A stretch of DNA of 64,000 bases from Ailanthus altissimus. Lineage: Eukaryota; Streptophyta; Magnoliopsida; Sapindales; Simaroubaceae. This document shows positions 51,262-62,829 of this stretch, piece after piece (position 1 is the first letter of the stretch; each line of letters starts with the position of its first letter). The position numbers and the translations under genes are program-made. The stretch lies in assembly GCA_946807835.1 (NCBI GenBank), contig OX327711.1:19255501-19319500 (forward strand). The letters run 5' to 3'. The notes beneath the pieces were generated by a model. That model searched no databases. It worked only from the letters and a program-made list of their open reading frames with translations, and was not told the origin of the DNA.

Positions 51262-51292
<31 letters not shown>

Positions 51293-52392
51293 CATATTAT
51301 ATGCTATTGAAATTGTTTTATGACAAGTGGAATAGAAGTCTGGTTGGGCAACTAGCGGCAGCGTAGGCATACAATATGCGTAGGTCATCTCGAGTCAATT
51401 TCTTATATATTTTACTTGAAATGGTTATTTATTGTTAACCTAATTTTCAATTCAAAGAGCTAATGATTTTTACTCTAGAAGTTTTGTAAACAACTTAAGT
51501 GAATTTATGTAAATAACGCATCTCTTGAAGTAGGCCAAGGCCATTGACTTGTCATTTTTAAATTGTTTTGGATTCCGTTTGAACAATGTGAAATGAAATC
51601 GTTCATTAGTTGTCATGTTATATTCAAATGATGTTATGAATTATATATGATTTCAGTTGAATTATACATTCTATTTCTGTTATCACACTCCTCGCAAAAA
51701 TTGGTTCATGGCATGCATGTAAATTTTGTATTTAGAAAATTTGTTCGAGGGCGAACGTACAATGTTTAAATATCATTTATTTATTTAGGAAATTTATTAA
51801 ATTACTTTTTAGTGCAATTCATACATATCAAATTTTCTCCTAAGAAATTTATATCTACCACTTATTCTCTTTTTGCTATCAATTTTGATCAAGAGTAGTA
51901 TTAGACTTATATAGTTAAGAAACAAAATTTACATCACAACCGATATATTACTAATCAATAATTATTATTTATTAGGTAATAATTTACTTTTTAATTTTTA
52001 TTAATATTAATCAATCAACATTTGACACATTAAATACTATATCCATTAAGTGGCAAATTTATCATTCAACTATTTTAGTATAGCATTGTTGTTTGATCAA
52101 ATAATCACCCTAAAGGAAGTTTCTGCCTATTATAAATTTACTTGGATGGAATGGTAATTACTGATTTTATTAGAGACCAATTGATAAATTCTAATTAATT
52201 TATTATAAATATATTATAGATGTAATTTTGTTTAAGATTTTTTTGTTTAATTAATTAATACTTTATATCTCTATTGATATGCAACAATTAATAAATATCA
52301 TGCGTTAGCATTTATTATCTTTAATTGCATCCTATCCATGAATATCATTTCATAATAAAGATACATAATATAAAAATATAACATTAGTTTCG
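51102..52392. other. AT-rich spacer
   Basis: Contains an (AT)14 microsatellite at 51261-51288 and a small GTCAACGCC-rich patch (51189-51230). Nothing coding was seen. Confidence 0.5.
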
Positions 52393-52855
52393 GGAATTGT
52401 TCACTAATAGCTCTCCGAGAAAGGTTATAATCTTTTATAGAAAAAAAAAATTTATTTGACTAATCTTTTTTAATTAAGAAAATAATAAATAGATGAAATT
52501 ATTTTTTTTAGTAATATAATTAAAATATATCAGTGCTAAACATCCAATTTACTTGTTTTTTAACTCGAATTTTTTGAAGTGTGTTTCATGTGATTTTTGG
52601 AAGAAAATTTCGAATAGCTTACTATAAAAGAAAGGAAAATGGTTCCAATTTAAATTTTGTGGCTATCAAAGATTTTATTTTAATTTTGTAACCATAAAAT
52701 AATATGATTTCAAAATAAGAGTTACTAGTGAACATCTTCCGGGAAATGTTCACTAATAACCATCTTAAAAAGGTTAAAATCTTTTATAGTTAAAAATTAT
52801 TTGGTCAATCTTTATTTGTTAAAAAGATAATAAATGAACAAAATTATTTGTATTT
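52393..52855. repeat. Direct repeat pair, ~115 bp, 347 bp apart
   Basis: 52393-52512 and 52740-52855 share GGGAAWTGTTCACTAATA, AAAGGTTAWAATCTTTTATAG and TCAATCTTTWTTT-like words in order, with small indels. Both copies are AT-rich and non-coding. Confidence 0.65.
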
Positions 52856-53007
52856 AAAAAATTATTGTTTAAGCTATAAAATCAACAAAAAAAAGATGAA
52901 AAAAATATAATGATAGTATATTATGATAAAATAAAATAAAAATAAAGTGTGTTAAAAGACAATACAGTAAATTAAAAACGAATAAGAAGACGAAACCTAA
53001 AATTTTC

Positions 53008-53098
53008 AATGCCTCACAAGCAAGGTTTGTGGAGGGGCCACACTCCCCTCCCAATGCCTCACATGCAAGCCTCGTGAAGGGGCCACATGCCCAACCTC
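53008..53098. repeat. Two-copy ~45-bp GC-rich tandem repeat
   Basis: AATGCCTCACAAGCAAGGTTT...GGGGCCACACTCCCCTCC is followed directly by CAATGCCTCACATGCAAGCCT...GGGGCCACATGCCCAACC. It abuts the 5' breakpoint of the phospholipase relic. Confidence 0.7.
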
Positions 53099-53256
53099 TC
53101 GTTGCACAGCCGGATGTATGGCCTGTTCCTACAATGTGAGATGGAGTGTAAATTGATACTACCAAATCCGAGTACTTGAAATTTCCTAGAAATGTTTCAA
53201 GTTGGCATAATTTGGAGGCTTACTTGCATGGAGTAACGAGAGCACAGGGGAAAGGA

Positions 53257-53552
53257 TGTTACAATGGAAAAATAAGATAATAACAATGGGGATATTGTGC
53301 TGCAAAGTGTAAAGGATAAAGCAAAGGCAATGATGTTAAGGACAAAGCAAAGACAATGATGTTACAATATAAAGATGAAAGAGGAAGCTAATTCATGTTT
53401 TTTTTTTGTTTTATTCATAAAAACAAATCCTTTTATAGAATAAAGACAAAGGAAAATATTACACTACTATTATAACTACTTACATTAATAATAGATATTA
53501 ATTTCTATGCTTGCCAACTACTACTAACCAACCACTATTAATCTTTTCAACA
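53257..53552 (-). repeat. 3' LTR of the complete copia
   Basis: 296 bp. Contains an internal duplication of AAAGACAATGATGTTA-like words (about 53310-53370), also present in the partner LTR. Confidence 0.9.
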
Positions 53553-56500
53553 ATCCATCCCTTAAATTAAATGTTTGAAAATATTTAATTTAATATATAA
53601 CAACCAAACACCTTCCCTTAATTACAATTATGCAAAGTGCAAACACCGAATAGCTTCCTCAACTTTTGAAATGCAAGCAATTTGAGGGATTTAGTAAATA
53701 AGTCAGGAATTTGGTCTTTACTTCTACAATGAATAAGATCAATAGTTTTATCGTTTATAAGGTCTCTTAAGAAATAATATTTAATATTTATGTGCTTGCT
53801 TCTTCCATACAAAATAAGATTCTTAGAAAGTTAAATTGTTGAAATATTGTCACAATAAGTTTGAGTAGGTCCTAGTTGCTTGAAGTGCAGCTCCTCAAGA
53901 ATTTTCCTCAACTAAATAGTTTGACAAGCACATGTAGTTACAACTACGAACTCAGCTTTGGTTGATGATAAAGTAACTATTGATTGCTTCTTTGAACACC
54001 ATGAAATAGCTGATGAACCCATCATGAATACATAACCAAACATACCTTTTTTATCATCAAGATCTCCTGTATAATCACTATCAGTATAACCAAATAAATT
54101 TGAATTTTCACCCTTCTTAAAGAATAACCCATATTTAATGGTTCCCTGCAAATATCGAAAAATCCTCTTGGCAGCTAGAAGATGTATCTCTCATGTGCGC
54201 TTCATGTATCTACTAATGAGACTCGCATCATGCATTATATCTAGTCTTGTTGTATCAAATACATTAAACTTCCCACAATTTTCTTGTAAAGAGTATTATC
54301 CACCTTTTTACCTTTAAAATTTTCAACAAGCTTTAAACCTATCTCTATTTGCAAATCTTTATTTTAAACTTGTCTAAAATTTTCTTAACATACTTTCTTT
54401 GAGAAATAAAAATCCCAGCAACTAGTTGTTCTGCTTCAATACCCAAAAAATAATGCATCATTCCAAAATTAGACATGTCAAACTCAACCATCATGGACTT
54501 CTTAAAATTTTTAAATATGGCACTATCATTTCCAATAAAGATTAAATCATCCACATATAAACAAACAATGAGTATTTTTCCTTCATTAACAACTTTAACA
54601 AAAAGTGTGTTTATATGAACATTTTTTAAAACCTTCCTTCAAGAAATAAGCATCAATCCGGCTATATTAAGTAAGTGGGGCTTGTTTTAGTTCATATAAA
54701 GCTTTCTTTAGTTCATATAAAGCTTTCTTTAATTTATAAACTTTATGATCAATAAATACATGTTCTTCCAAATCTCCATGTAAGAAAGCCAATTTTACGT
54801 CTAATTAGAGGATAGACCATGAGTTTTGTGCTGCCAATGCAATCACCAGTCTGATTATGTCATGTCGTGTTATTGGAGCAAAGAATTCTCTATAGTCTAC
54901 TCCAAACTCTTATTTATAACCTTTAGCTACTAAGAGCACCTTGTACTTGTCAACTTTGCCGTTTTCTTTCAGCTTTGTCTTGTACACCCATTTCACACTT
55001 ATGGTTTATTGCCCTTTCAGAAGTTCTATCAATTCTCAATTATTGTTTCTTTCGATAGTTGCAATTTCATCATCCATAGCCTTCTCCATTTTGATTCTTT
55101 TACAGCATCTTCAAAAACTACAAGATCACAATTTGAAAATAAAGCAAAATACATGAGAGAATCATCTTAATAGAGTACCTCATAGTCATTTATCTAAACT
55201 GGTCTTTTTCTAACGCGCTAGGGTCATTGTTCTTCTACTACTTCAGTTGAAAATATTGGTAGGCTATGAACATTTGTTGAAACATTTTGAATTGTTGTTG
55301 GTTGTTACAAATTTTTAATAAATTGTTGTGTTTTCTCTTTATTTTCACCGTCAAAATCTGCTAGAATTTGTTGTTGTGTTACTTTGTCACTCCATGGCCA
55401 AAGTCTTTCCTCGCCAAAAATAATATCATAGCTAATTACAATTTTCTTGGTGATTGGATTATACAACTTATAAACTTTTGAGTGGTTGTTTATACCAAGA
55501 AAGATGCAATTTTCTCCTTTGTCATCTAGCTTTTTCCTTCTTCCATCTGGAATATACGTATAGATAAGACGTCAAAAAAAATTTAAATGATCTATTATCG
55601 ATCTTTGTCCACTCCATGCTTCCTTTGGTATTATATTTTGAATAACAAGTATTGGACTTCTATTTAAAATACGAATACTCCAATTTATTGCTTAAGACCA
55701 AAAACTTTTATGAATGCCACTCTTCACTAAAAAACTTTGAACCATATTAAAAATTGTGCGATTTTTCCACTCATAAACTTCGTTTTGTTGAGGCGTGTAA
55801 GCTGCAATAAGTTGCCTCTTGATTTCATGATTCTCATAAAAATTTATGAATTCTTGTGGAATATATTCTCTACCACAATTTGTACGAATGACTTTGATTG
55901 GGCTACCAATTTCTTTCTCAACTAGCACCTTATAATTTTTGAAGGCTGCAAATGCTTCAGATTTCTCTTGCAAAAAATATACCCAAATTGTTTTTGACTA
56001 AAATTATTAATGAAGGTAATTATATATCTTTTACCTCCATTAGAAGCTGGATTTATCGAGCCACAAAGGTAGGAATGCACTAACTCCAATCTTTTCTTTT
56101 CTCTCCGTGACTTTTCTTGTAGGAATTTGTTATGGTGTTGTTTGCTAACGACACATTCTTCACAAACTTTTTGAGGAGATTCAATTTTAGAATGGCCAAT
56201 CGCCATATTTTTTTGTTGTAATACCTTGAAACCACTAAAGTTCAGATATCCATAACGAAAATGCCAAAGCTATGCAACATCCTTCATCTTAGCAAAGAAA
56301 CACAAATTAGTAGCATTATGGAGGTATAAAGGAAACATACAATTGGTAGTCATGTTGACTTAGGCAATCAGTCATTTCTTTGAATCTTGAATTTGACATA
56401 CTCTTTCTTTAATAATGATCTTATATCCTTTCTCTTATAGTTTTCCAATACTAAGAAAATTTATTTTTAAGTCTGGAACAAAGAAAATATTAGAAATAAT

Positions 56501-57741
56501 TTGAGTAGAATTTTTATCTGATATGGATTTTAACATTTCCTTTGCCCATAACAGAAATTGTAGAGTTATCTCCAAATTTTACAGTATTTCGAAAGAATTC
56601 TTCTAGCTCCGAGAATGCATGCTTGTTTCTACACATATGGTTACTACAGCCCATATTCAAATATCACATATTTTGATGAGTTTCCTCTTTAGCATAGCAT
56701 GCTATTAAGATTGAGATAACCTCTTCTTATTTTTTCGTAAAGTTAAATTTTTCACCATGTTTTTTATCCAAATTGATTTGACATTCAGACTGATAATAGT
56801 GATACATGTGGCATTTATAACACTCAATATTAGATTTGTCTACTAACTTTTATCTGTGAATGGTAGAATGATGACTGCCTCGATCTCTTCCTCTCCTTTA
56901 AGAATTGTGAATTTGGTTATATTCAAGTTTTTTTGTTGTCTATGATCATTATATCCTCTTCCTCTGCTTTTACCTCTACCTCTATCTCTATCAGCTCTAG
57001 ATGGTGTTAAAGATGGATTGTTGGTGAAGACTGCAATGCTTGCTCTTCTTTATCTTGCCTGACCATTTTACGTTCATGGACCAATAATGAACCTTATAGT
57101 TCATCAATTGAAAGAATATCAAGGTCTTTAGATTCTTCAATTGAACAAACTACGTAATTGAATTTTGGTGTTAATGATCAAAGAATTTTCTCAACAATAG
57201 TCACATCTTCTATCTTCTCTCTATGGACCTGCATCTTATTAATAATTGTCATTGTTCTAGAGAAAAAATCAGATATGGCCTCATCTGACTTCATACGAAG
57301 TATTCAAACTCTATACGAAGTGCTTGAAGTTACTGCCTTCTTGCCTTTGCTGACCCTTCATATTTCTTCTTCATAGAATCCCAAATTTATTTGGAAGTTT
57401 TTTTGGTGAGAATGGTTTCCAAGATAGAACGATCAATTGCTTGGAAGAGGTAGCTTTTTGCTTTTAAATCCTTTAGCTTCAATCCTTCTAGTTTTGTCTT
57501 TTATGCCTTTCTGTGTTAGGCCTTGGCTACTCCAGAATCAAGTACTTGCCAATATTCTTTAGACTTCAAAAAATTCTCCATTAACATACTCCAATGGTCA
57601 TAATGTCCATCAAAGCATGGAATAGCAAATTGTGCAAAATTCTCAGAAGTTATTTTCCTTTCTCTGTTGCTGCATAAGTGAAATCGAAAAAAAAAATGGC
57701 TACAACTTTATCACTCTATCTCACGAAAAAAATTTACTCTC

Positions 57742-57753
57742 GCTCTGATACCA
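57742..57753 (-). other. Primer-binding site of the complete copia
   Basis: Minus-strand TGGTATCAGAGC, exact initiator tRNA-Met match, one base inside the 5' LTR. Confidence 0.9.
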
Positions 57754-57754
57754 A

Positions 57755-58063
57755 TGTTACAATGTGAAAAAATAAGATAATGACAATGGGAACACTGTGT
57801 TACAAAGTGTAAAGGACAAAGCAAAGACAATAATGTTAAGGACAAAGCAAAGACAATGATGTTACAATATAAAGATGAAAGAAGAAGCTAATTCACATTT
57901 TTGTGTTTTATTCATAAAACAATATCCTTTTATAGGCATAACATCATAGGATAGAGACAAAGGAAATTATTACACTACTATTATAACTATTCATATTAAT
58001 AATAGATATTAATTTCTATGCTTGCCAACTACTACTAACCAACCACTACTAATCTTTTCAACA
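57755..58063 (-). repeat. 5' LTR of the complete copia
   Basis: 309 bp; differs from the partner mainly by an extra GGCATAACATCATAGGATA stretch near 57936-57955. Confidence 0.9.
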
Positions 58064-58262
58064 AAGGAAAGTTTGAGTTGGAGGTTAATTGTGACGTTTC
58101 ACTCTTAAACAAATCAATGGACGTTTTGAAGGATGAATAACTTGTGCCTGTTTCGTGGTGGATTCAAAAGAATAAGGGTATGGTACAACAGGATGATGGG
58201 TCTTGGAAGCTGATGATCAAGTAGATGACGATGACCATCGTAATATTGAAAACGATTGTTGA

Positions 58263-59023
58263 ATGTTTCTGCATTCAAGAATACTAAATTCGTAAGTTAC
58301 ACATTATATAGCAGTTGGCTTCATTGAGTTGGCCGAATAAGAAACGGTAGGTCTTCATGCATGTCTTTTCCTTCATTCTTCTCTAGATTGTGATCACCAT
58401 TGTTTATACCTTTTTTCGTAAAAGAGGATATATTTCAAATATTTATCATCTGTTTTTGAATAAAACCAACTCTTTCGAGGTTTGAGTTACCTTAACCAAC
58501 ATCTTTGCTTTAAGAAGAGAGGTTATCTCAAAATATAATTTTCTTGCTTGCAAGTAATCAAAAGAGACTACAAACTTATAATAAAGGAATTTCACACCGA
58601 TGTATTAGTTAATCATACCCACATATCAATAAAATCTCCGTTTGCTTTTTAATTAGTATGGATATCCGTTTTCGAAACATACAATATGTCTGTTTATGCG
58701 AATGAAAGTTATTGCTGCTAGAGCATATAATACACAGCCTATTGAAGATTATCATAATCTGTTTTGTTTTAGGAAAACTTCAACAGAATGAGAAAATTTT
58801 ATTAAAAATAAAAAAGTTATTAAAATTATGAAAAATATAATGAATCTTATCCTTCATAACGATATACAATATTATCATAGTAGTACTGTTGGAGAATAAA
58901 AAGTTATAAAATCTTGTAATAATTTTTAGAGTTATTTAAAAATATAATAAAAATGATATAGGCCAGCATAGTAATATTTTCATGCAATATAAATGTAAAA
59001 TATAAAATTGTAGCCACGAAATT
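58263..59023. other. Spacer after the phospholipase relic
   Basis: AT-rich, no gene or repeat end recognised. Confidence 0.45.
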
Positions 59024-59208
59024 ACAATTGTTTGTCTCGAAATTCCTGTTTAAAAAAAGCCATGCTACGGCTGTTCCAAATTTTTTGACAGCCATTCAAA
59101 GACAAATGTTGTCTGGAAACTCCTGTTTAAAATAGCCTTCTACCGATGTTCCAAACTTTCTGATGCCATGCAATGACAACTGTCTCTAAATTCCTGTTTA
59201 AATCAACT
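59024..59208. repeat. ~76-bp tandem repeat, about 2.4 copies
   Basis: Units at 59024-59101, 59102-59175 and partial 59176-59208 share ACAAYTGT, AAATTCCTGTTTAAA, GCTACGGCTGTTCCAAA or CTACCGATGTTCCAAA, and GCCATNCAA. Copies differ by small indels. Confidence 0.8.
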
Positions 59209-59249
59209 ATTGCTTTTCAACACTTCTTTACATGCATACAATACCGCTC

Positions 59250-61026
59250 AGGGTGTCCAAATCTACCACACCCAAAGCCCAGGTCCGGCAGTATCTCGTA
59301 ACAACATCATCCGTTCCATCCACCGTGACCCTTAGAGCAGGCTTCAATAGCTTCGAAATATTGACATTCACCTTACACAGATAAACGTATCAATACACTC
59401 CTTTGAAGCTTCTTTGTCAATCTCTTCAACCCTACCAATCAAGGAACCCAAGAATCTCTCAATTTCATCATTCATAAAGAATAAAGGAAGGTCATGAAGT
59501 TGAACCAAAAACAAAACCTTATCAAATGCAAGGTCAGACCATCTCCCCAACCTGCTGGTTTTCTCTAGAACTATGAGACAATTATTAAAGGTCCAAGGAC
59601 CCCTTGCCAGAATATGCCTCCTATCCCCGTTGAAGAAAATAATAATATAAAAAAATTAAAACTTTCACTCTTATCAAATTTAACCTTTTGAAAGGCTTAA
59701 TTTATACTCAAAAAAAAAATTCCACTTAGCTATTGCTTGAAAGAGTAATTTCTCTCTTTTCTTCTTTTTAGTAGGTGAAGCTGAGTGAACTCAAATAAGT
59801 ATTATTAATGAAAATAAATTAAAGGAATTAAAGCATGGTTTAAGATACAATTGAAGAGATTTGAATAATATATGCTTCATATAATAAATATTTTTTTTAT
59901 CATTTGTTATATTTGCATTCTATTTTGGCCAATTTTGCTTTTCTAATAAAAAATCTATTAATGATTCTTATCGTCTTCCTTTAAGCTAGTGAGAAAAATT
60001 TTGTCGGACTCCTAACTTACTATAGAGATGTGTGAGGAAAATCTATTAATGATTCTTATCATCCCCTTTTTAACTTATAAAGAATTTTTTTGTAAATGGC
60101 AGATGAAATTTATTTTAAGTTTAGATCCAGATATGTTATAAGAATTTTAAACTCTGATTGTTAGCTCATAATTTTTATCTCTCATTATCTACTTAATGTG
60201 TTTTTCCTTCTTTTTTTTTTTTACACAGCATATCAATAATGGATCAATATTAATGTGACACTCTAGACTCAATACTAAGAAAGGGAATGAGAAAACTAAA
60301 TTTGACATTTTTTTTGTTTATTGATAAGCACTTTCTAGAATCATATTTTTACAGTGACTCATCATCAATGTGGTGCTTACTCTAAACTAAATTATTGGAC
60401 TTCCAAAATTACTTTCAAACTTACTTTATTACCATGAAAAAATAATAATATAGAGAAAATTGAAACTTTCACTTTATTAATTTTAGCCTTTAGAAAGGCT
60501 TAATTTATGCCAAAAAATAAGTATTGTTAATGGAAATAAATAAAAATAATTAAAGCATGATCTGAAATACTATTGAAGAGATTTGAATAATATATACTTC
60601 ATATAGCAAATTTTTATTTTTTGATCATTTATCATATTTACATTCCATCCTTATCAAAAAAAAAAATTCTAGTAAAGAATCTATTAATTCTTATCACCCA
60701 TCTATCTAAAGGAAAAAAAATAACATCAAAGATCTTGGCTAGGATTTATCACTTCTATGGGCCTCCTTATTAATAGGTTTCAAACTTAATACTTTTCCAA
60801 CCAACAAGAAGGAAACCCATTTATCCTCGGCAATATAAGCAGATTGAGAGAGCCCAATAACTTGAAATTTCTTATCATGAATCTCCATTGCTTCATACTG
60901 AGCGATCACACCTTCGAAATCTATATCTGGAACACCAACAAACCTGAAGAAATGGAAAGAAAACGCAAAAACACTGTTGGTTGTGAATTTCACGCTGCCA
61001 TGATCCCTATGGTACAAAACTACCAT
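59250..61026 (-). pseudogene. LINE ORF1 (DUF4283-type) remnant, interrupted
   Basis: Minus strand. The N-terminal part (61026-60720) has AEDKWVSFLLVGKVLS and KPINKEAH, and the continuation (59640-59240) has ILARGPWTFNN, VQLHDLPLFFMNDEI and LGSLIGRVEEID, the order expected for the nucleic-acid-binding DUF4283 protein of plant LINEs. About 1.07 kb (59641-60715) of AT-rich, internally duplicated DNA separates the two halves. Stops occur at the junctions. No ORF2 follows on this strand before 58.3 kb. Confidence 0.65.
59641..60715. repeat. Internally duplicated AT-rich insertion within LINE ORF1
   Basis: 59641-59990 and 60433-60705 are direct copies: ATTGAAACTTTCACT, GAAAGGCTTAATTTAT, ATTGAAGAGATTTGAATAAT and AATCTATTAAT-TTCTTATC occur in the same order. 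A third short copy of AAAATCTATTAATGATTCTT lies at 60038-60057. Direct flanking copies could be LTR-like ends, but no TG...CA ends or primer site were found. Confidence 0.6.
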
Positions 61027-61105
61027 TCCAAATGGTAACTACCACTCTTAAAACTTCGAAGAAAACTTAGAAGCAAACTTCTCAATTCTATAAAAATGGA
61101 CTTTG

Positions 61106-61258
61106 GTGATAGATAATATCTATCACAAGTGAAGTTTGTTGATAGATAAATTCTATCACCTAAAATCACCTCATTAATTTGTGATAGATCTTTTTTATCA
61201 TACATTAATGATAGATAAATTTTATGATAAATACATTCTATCACAAATTTTTAACTTG
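61106..61258. repeat. Cluster of GATAGAT inverted modules
   Basis: A perfect palindrome with 9-bp arms GTGATAGAT and a 3-bp centre at 61106-61126, then GATAGATAAATTCTATCAC, GTGATAGATC, GATAGATAAATTTTAT and TTCTATCACAAA within 130 bp, in alternating orientation. Non-coding. Confidence 0.7.
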
Positions 61259-62829
61259 TGCCGGGTGCAAATTCACCTAGATGATATTGCAACTCAAATA
61301 GATTTAATCTCACTCCAGTTAATGTTATTATTAGGAAGTTGATGCAAAATATTGGATGGTAAAAAGTTATCACCTTTCTTAATCATTATTATCCATAAAG
61401 CTTATTGGCATATTCATTTGCAAAAATCTCATTATTCAAAGTCAAGCTTTGTAAATAATTAATAATTGAGGCCAAATGGCACTTTCGTTGACCCTTAGAA
61501 TGTCTATACATGTATGTGTATCAGATTCAGATGATTAGGTTATATATATATATATGTGTGTGTGAGAGAGACTAACAGTAAGACGTCATTAACAATATGT
61601 TCTTTATTTAGAAAATAATTTGACAATTATAAAAATGTGTAGCACATGTTGCCTTATAATTAGTAATGGACACCATATATGTACAACAAAATTCAAAGAT
61701 TTGTTTTATATCAAAAATTGTAGAACAATCAGACAAGTCTATGATCAGTATATGCCTATATAAATTGGCTATCAATTGGCCAATTAGCTGTCAAACTAAA
61801 ACATTAAAAACAATTGAAAATGGACCATATGGCCTAAAAACACGAACTCCACTTGCTCAAAACACCAAAACAAAGCCACATGTCTAGAATACAAAAAAAA
61901 AACCCTATGCATAAAAACCACCTTTAAACAAACAAACCTCACATGCTCAAAACACTAAACCAGGGATCACTTCACATAAAAAGAGAAAAGCACAATAAAA
62001 AAAAATTCTATAAACTCTAAAATCCTTCATGCCTTTTATTAAACAAATAACAATATAAACAACATTTAAAAAAACAAAACCAAAACATGCATTCCAGTAC
62101 AAATAAAAAAAAACTAAAATCAATTAAAAATAGGGACCACAGATAAACAAATAACAACTAAACAAAAAGTCACATGCATGTCTCTGACTTTATTAAAGAA
62201 ATAATAATCAAACAGAGCAAAACAAAATTGTACAACAATACCTAGCCAACAGAGTACACTCAATGATTTGCAAGAACTCAAGAATGGAACATGCTTCACA
62301 TTTTATATGCCTATATGAGCAAAATAAACAAATCGAACTTAGGTTTTACGTGTGGGAGAGGAGTTGTTAGAGACGATATTGCAACACTATGACAAAATAA
62401 CCTAAGGCAAAAATAGTTGATAACAAATTAACATAGACCAATGTAAGTTAATATAAACAAACGACGTTGTTCTGAGAAACGCTACTTAGGTATAAGTTAA
62501 AATGACGTTGTTTTTTGGGTATTATAACAGTTAAAACTAATGCCGTATTTTGCATAAAAAAATTTTAAAAAGTTCAACTAAACGACGTCATTTCGTTGTT
62601 TAGTTCTCTGAATAATATATATATATATATAACGTCTATAATTATTGACATGGCAGATATAACGTCTATAATTATTGACATGGCGGATTATTTAAATAAT
62701 ATTTAAAAATAAATTTATCACTAATATATGCTACACAAAGTTTTATTTTATTCTATCATAACTTTGTGATAAAAAATAAAATTTTCAATTTGTGCTTACA
62801 TGCTAGAATTATGTTAGGGTTTGTGCTTA
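61259..62829. other. A-rich spacer with short repeats
   Basis: Includes an AT/GT microsatellite (61542-61565), an A/C-rich stretch with repeated CACATGCTCAAAACAC-like words (61845-61960), ACGACGTTGTT / ACGACGTCATTTCG words (62460-62600), an AT run (62614-62630) and an almost exact 30-bp tandem pair (AACGTCTATAATTATTGACA...) at 62631-62660 and 62661-62690. No gene is supported. Confidence 0.55.

Larger units (their letters stand above)
53257..58063 (-). mobile_element. Complete Ty1-copia retrotransposon with target duplication
   Basis: Minus-strand element, 4807 bp, inserted in the phospholipase relic. LTRs 53257-53552 and 57755-58063 (TGTTACAATG...TTTTCAACA) are near-identical apart from scattered changes and small indels. 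AAGGA directly flanks both ends (53252-53256, 58064-58068). Primer-binding site TGGTATCAGAGC at 57742-57753; polypurine tract complement ATCCATCCCTT after 53552. Coding order on the minus strand: gag (57700 to about 57000), zinc-finger and protease region, GAG-pre-integrase and integrase (56206-55692), reverse transcriptase (about 55200-54345; DDLIFIGND), RNase H (54151-53618; GYTDSDYTGD). Stops and shifts break every part, so it is inactive, though the LTRs are still alike. Confidence 0.93.
53120..58262 (+). pseudogene. 3' fragment of a DAD1-like phospholipase A1, split by copia
   Basis: Codons from about 53155 ([11 protein letters not shown], then [12 protein letters not shown]) continue, after removal of the insertion and one copy of AAGGA, at 58069 with KFELEVNCDVSLLNKSMD and end with PVSWWIQKNKGMVQQDDGSW. 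This is the C-terminus of class I plastid-type plant phospholipase A1 (PLA1-I, lipase class 3), which releases fatty acids from membrane lipids. The His of HNLEAYLH is the expected catalytic-triad position. Damage: TAA replaces a Tyr codon in the KDE-LVP stretch near 58128, and the last ~15 codons need a shift. Only ~100 codons remain; the left breakpoint is near 53120, next to a tandem repeat. No promoter or upstream exon is visible. Confidence 0.8.

Noticed and set aside
51261..51288. Long AT microsatellites here and near 22099, 23649 and 62614
   Set aside because: Common plant simple repeats; recorded, but no special meaning claimed.
45465..58063. Endogenous plant virus (pararetrovirus) sequence
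   Set aside because: All reverse-transcriptase-type remnants are copia or LINE by domain order and primer sites; no movement protein or coat-protein region was seen.
9529..62600. ACGACGTTGTT / ACGACGTCATTTCG words near 9.5 and 62.5 kb as a shared regulatory element
   Set aside because: Such words are frequent in plant repeats; two occurrences without longer flanking similarity do not support a family here.
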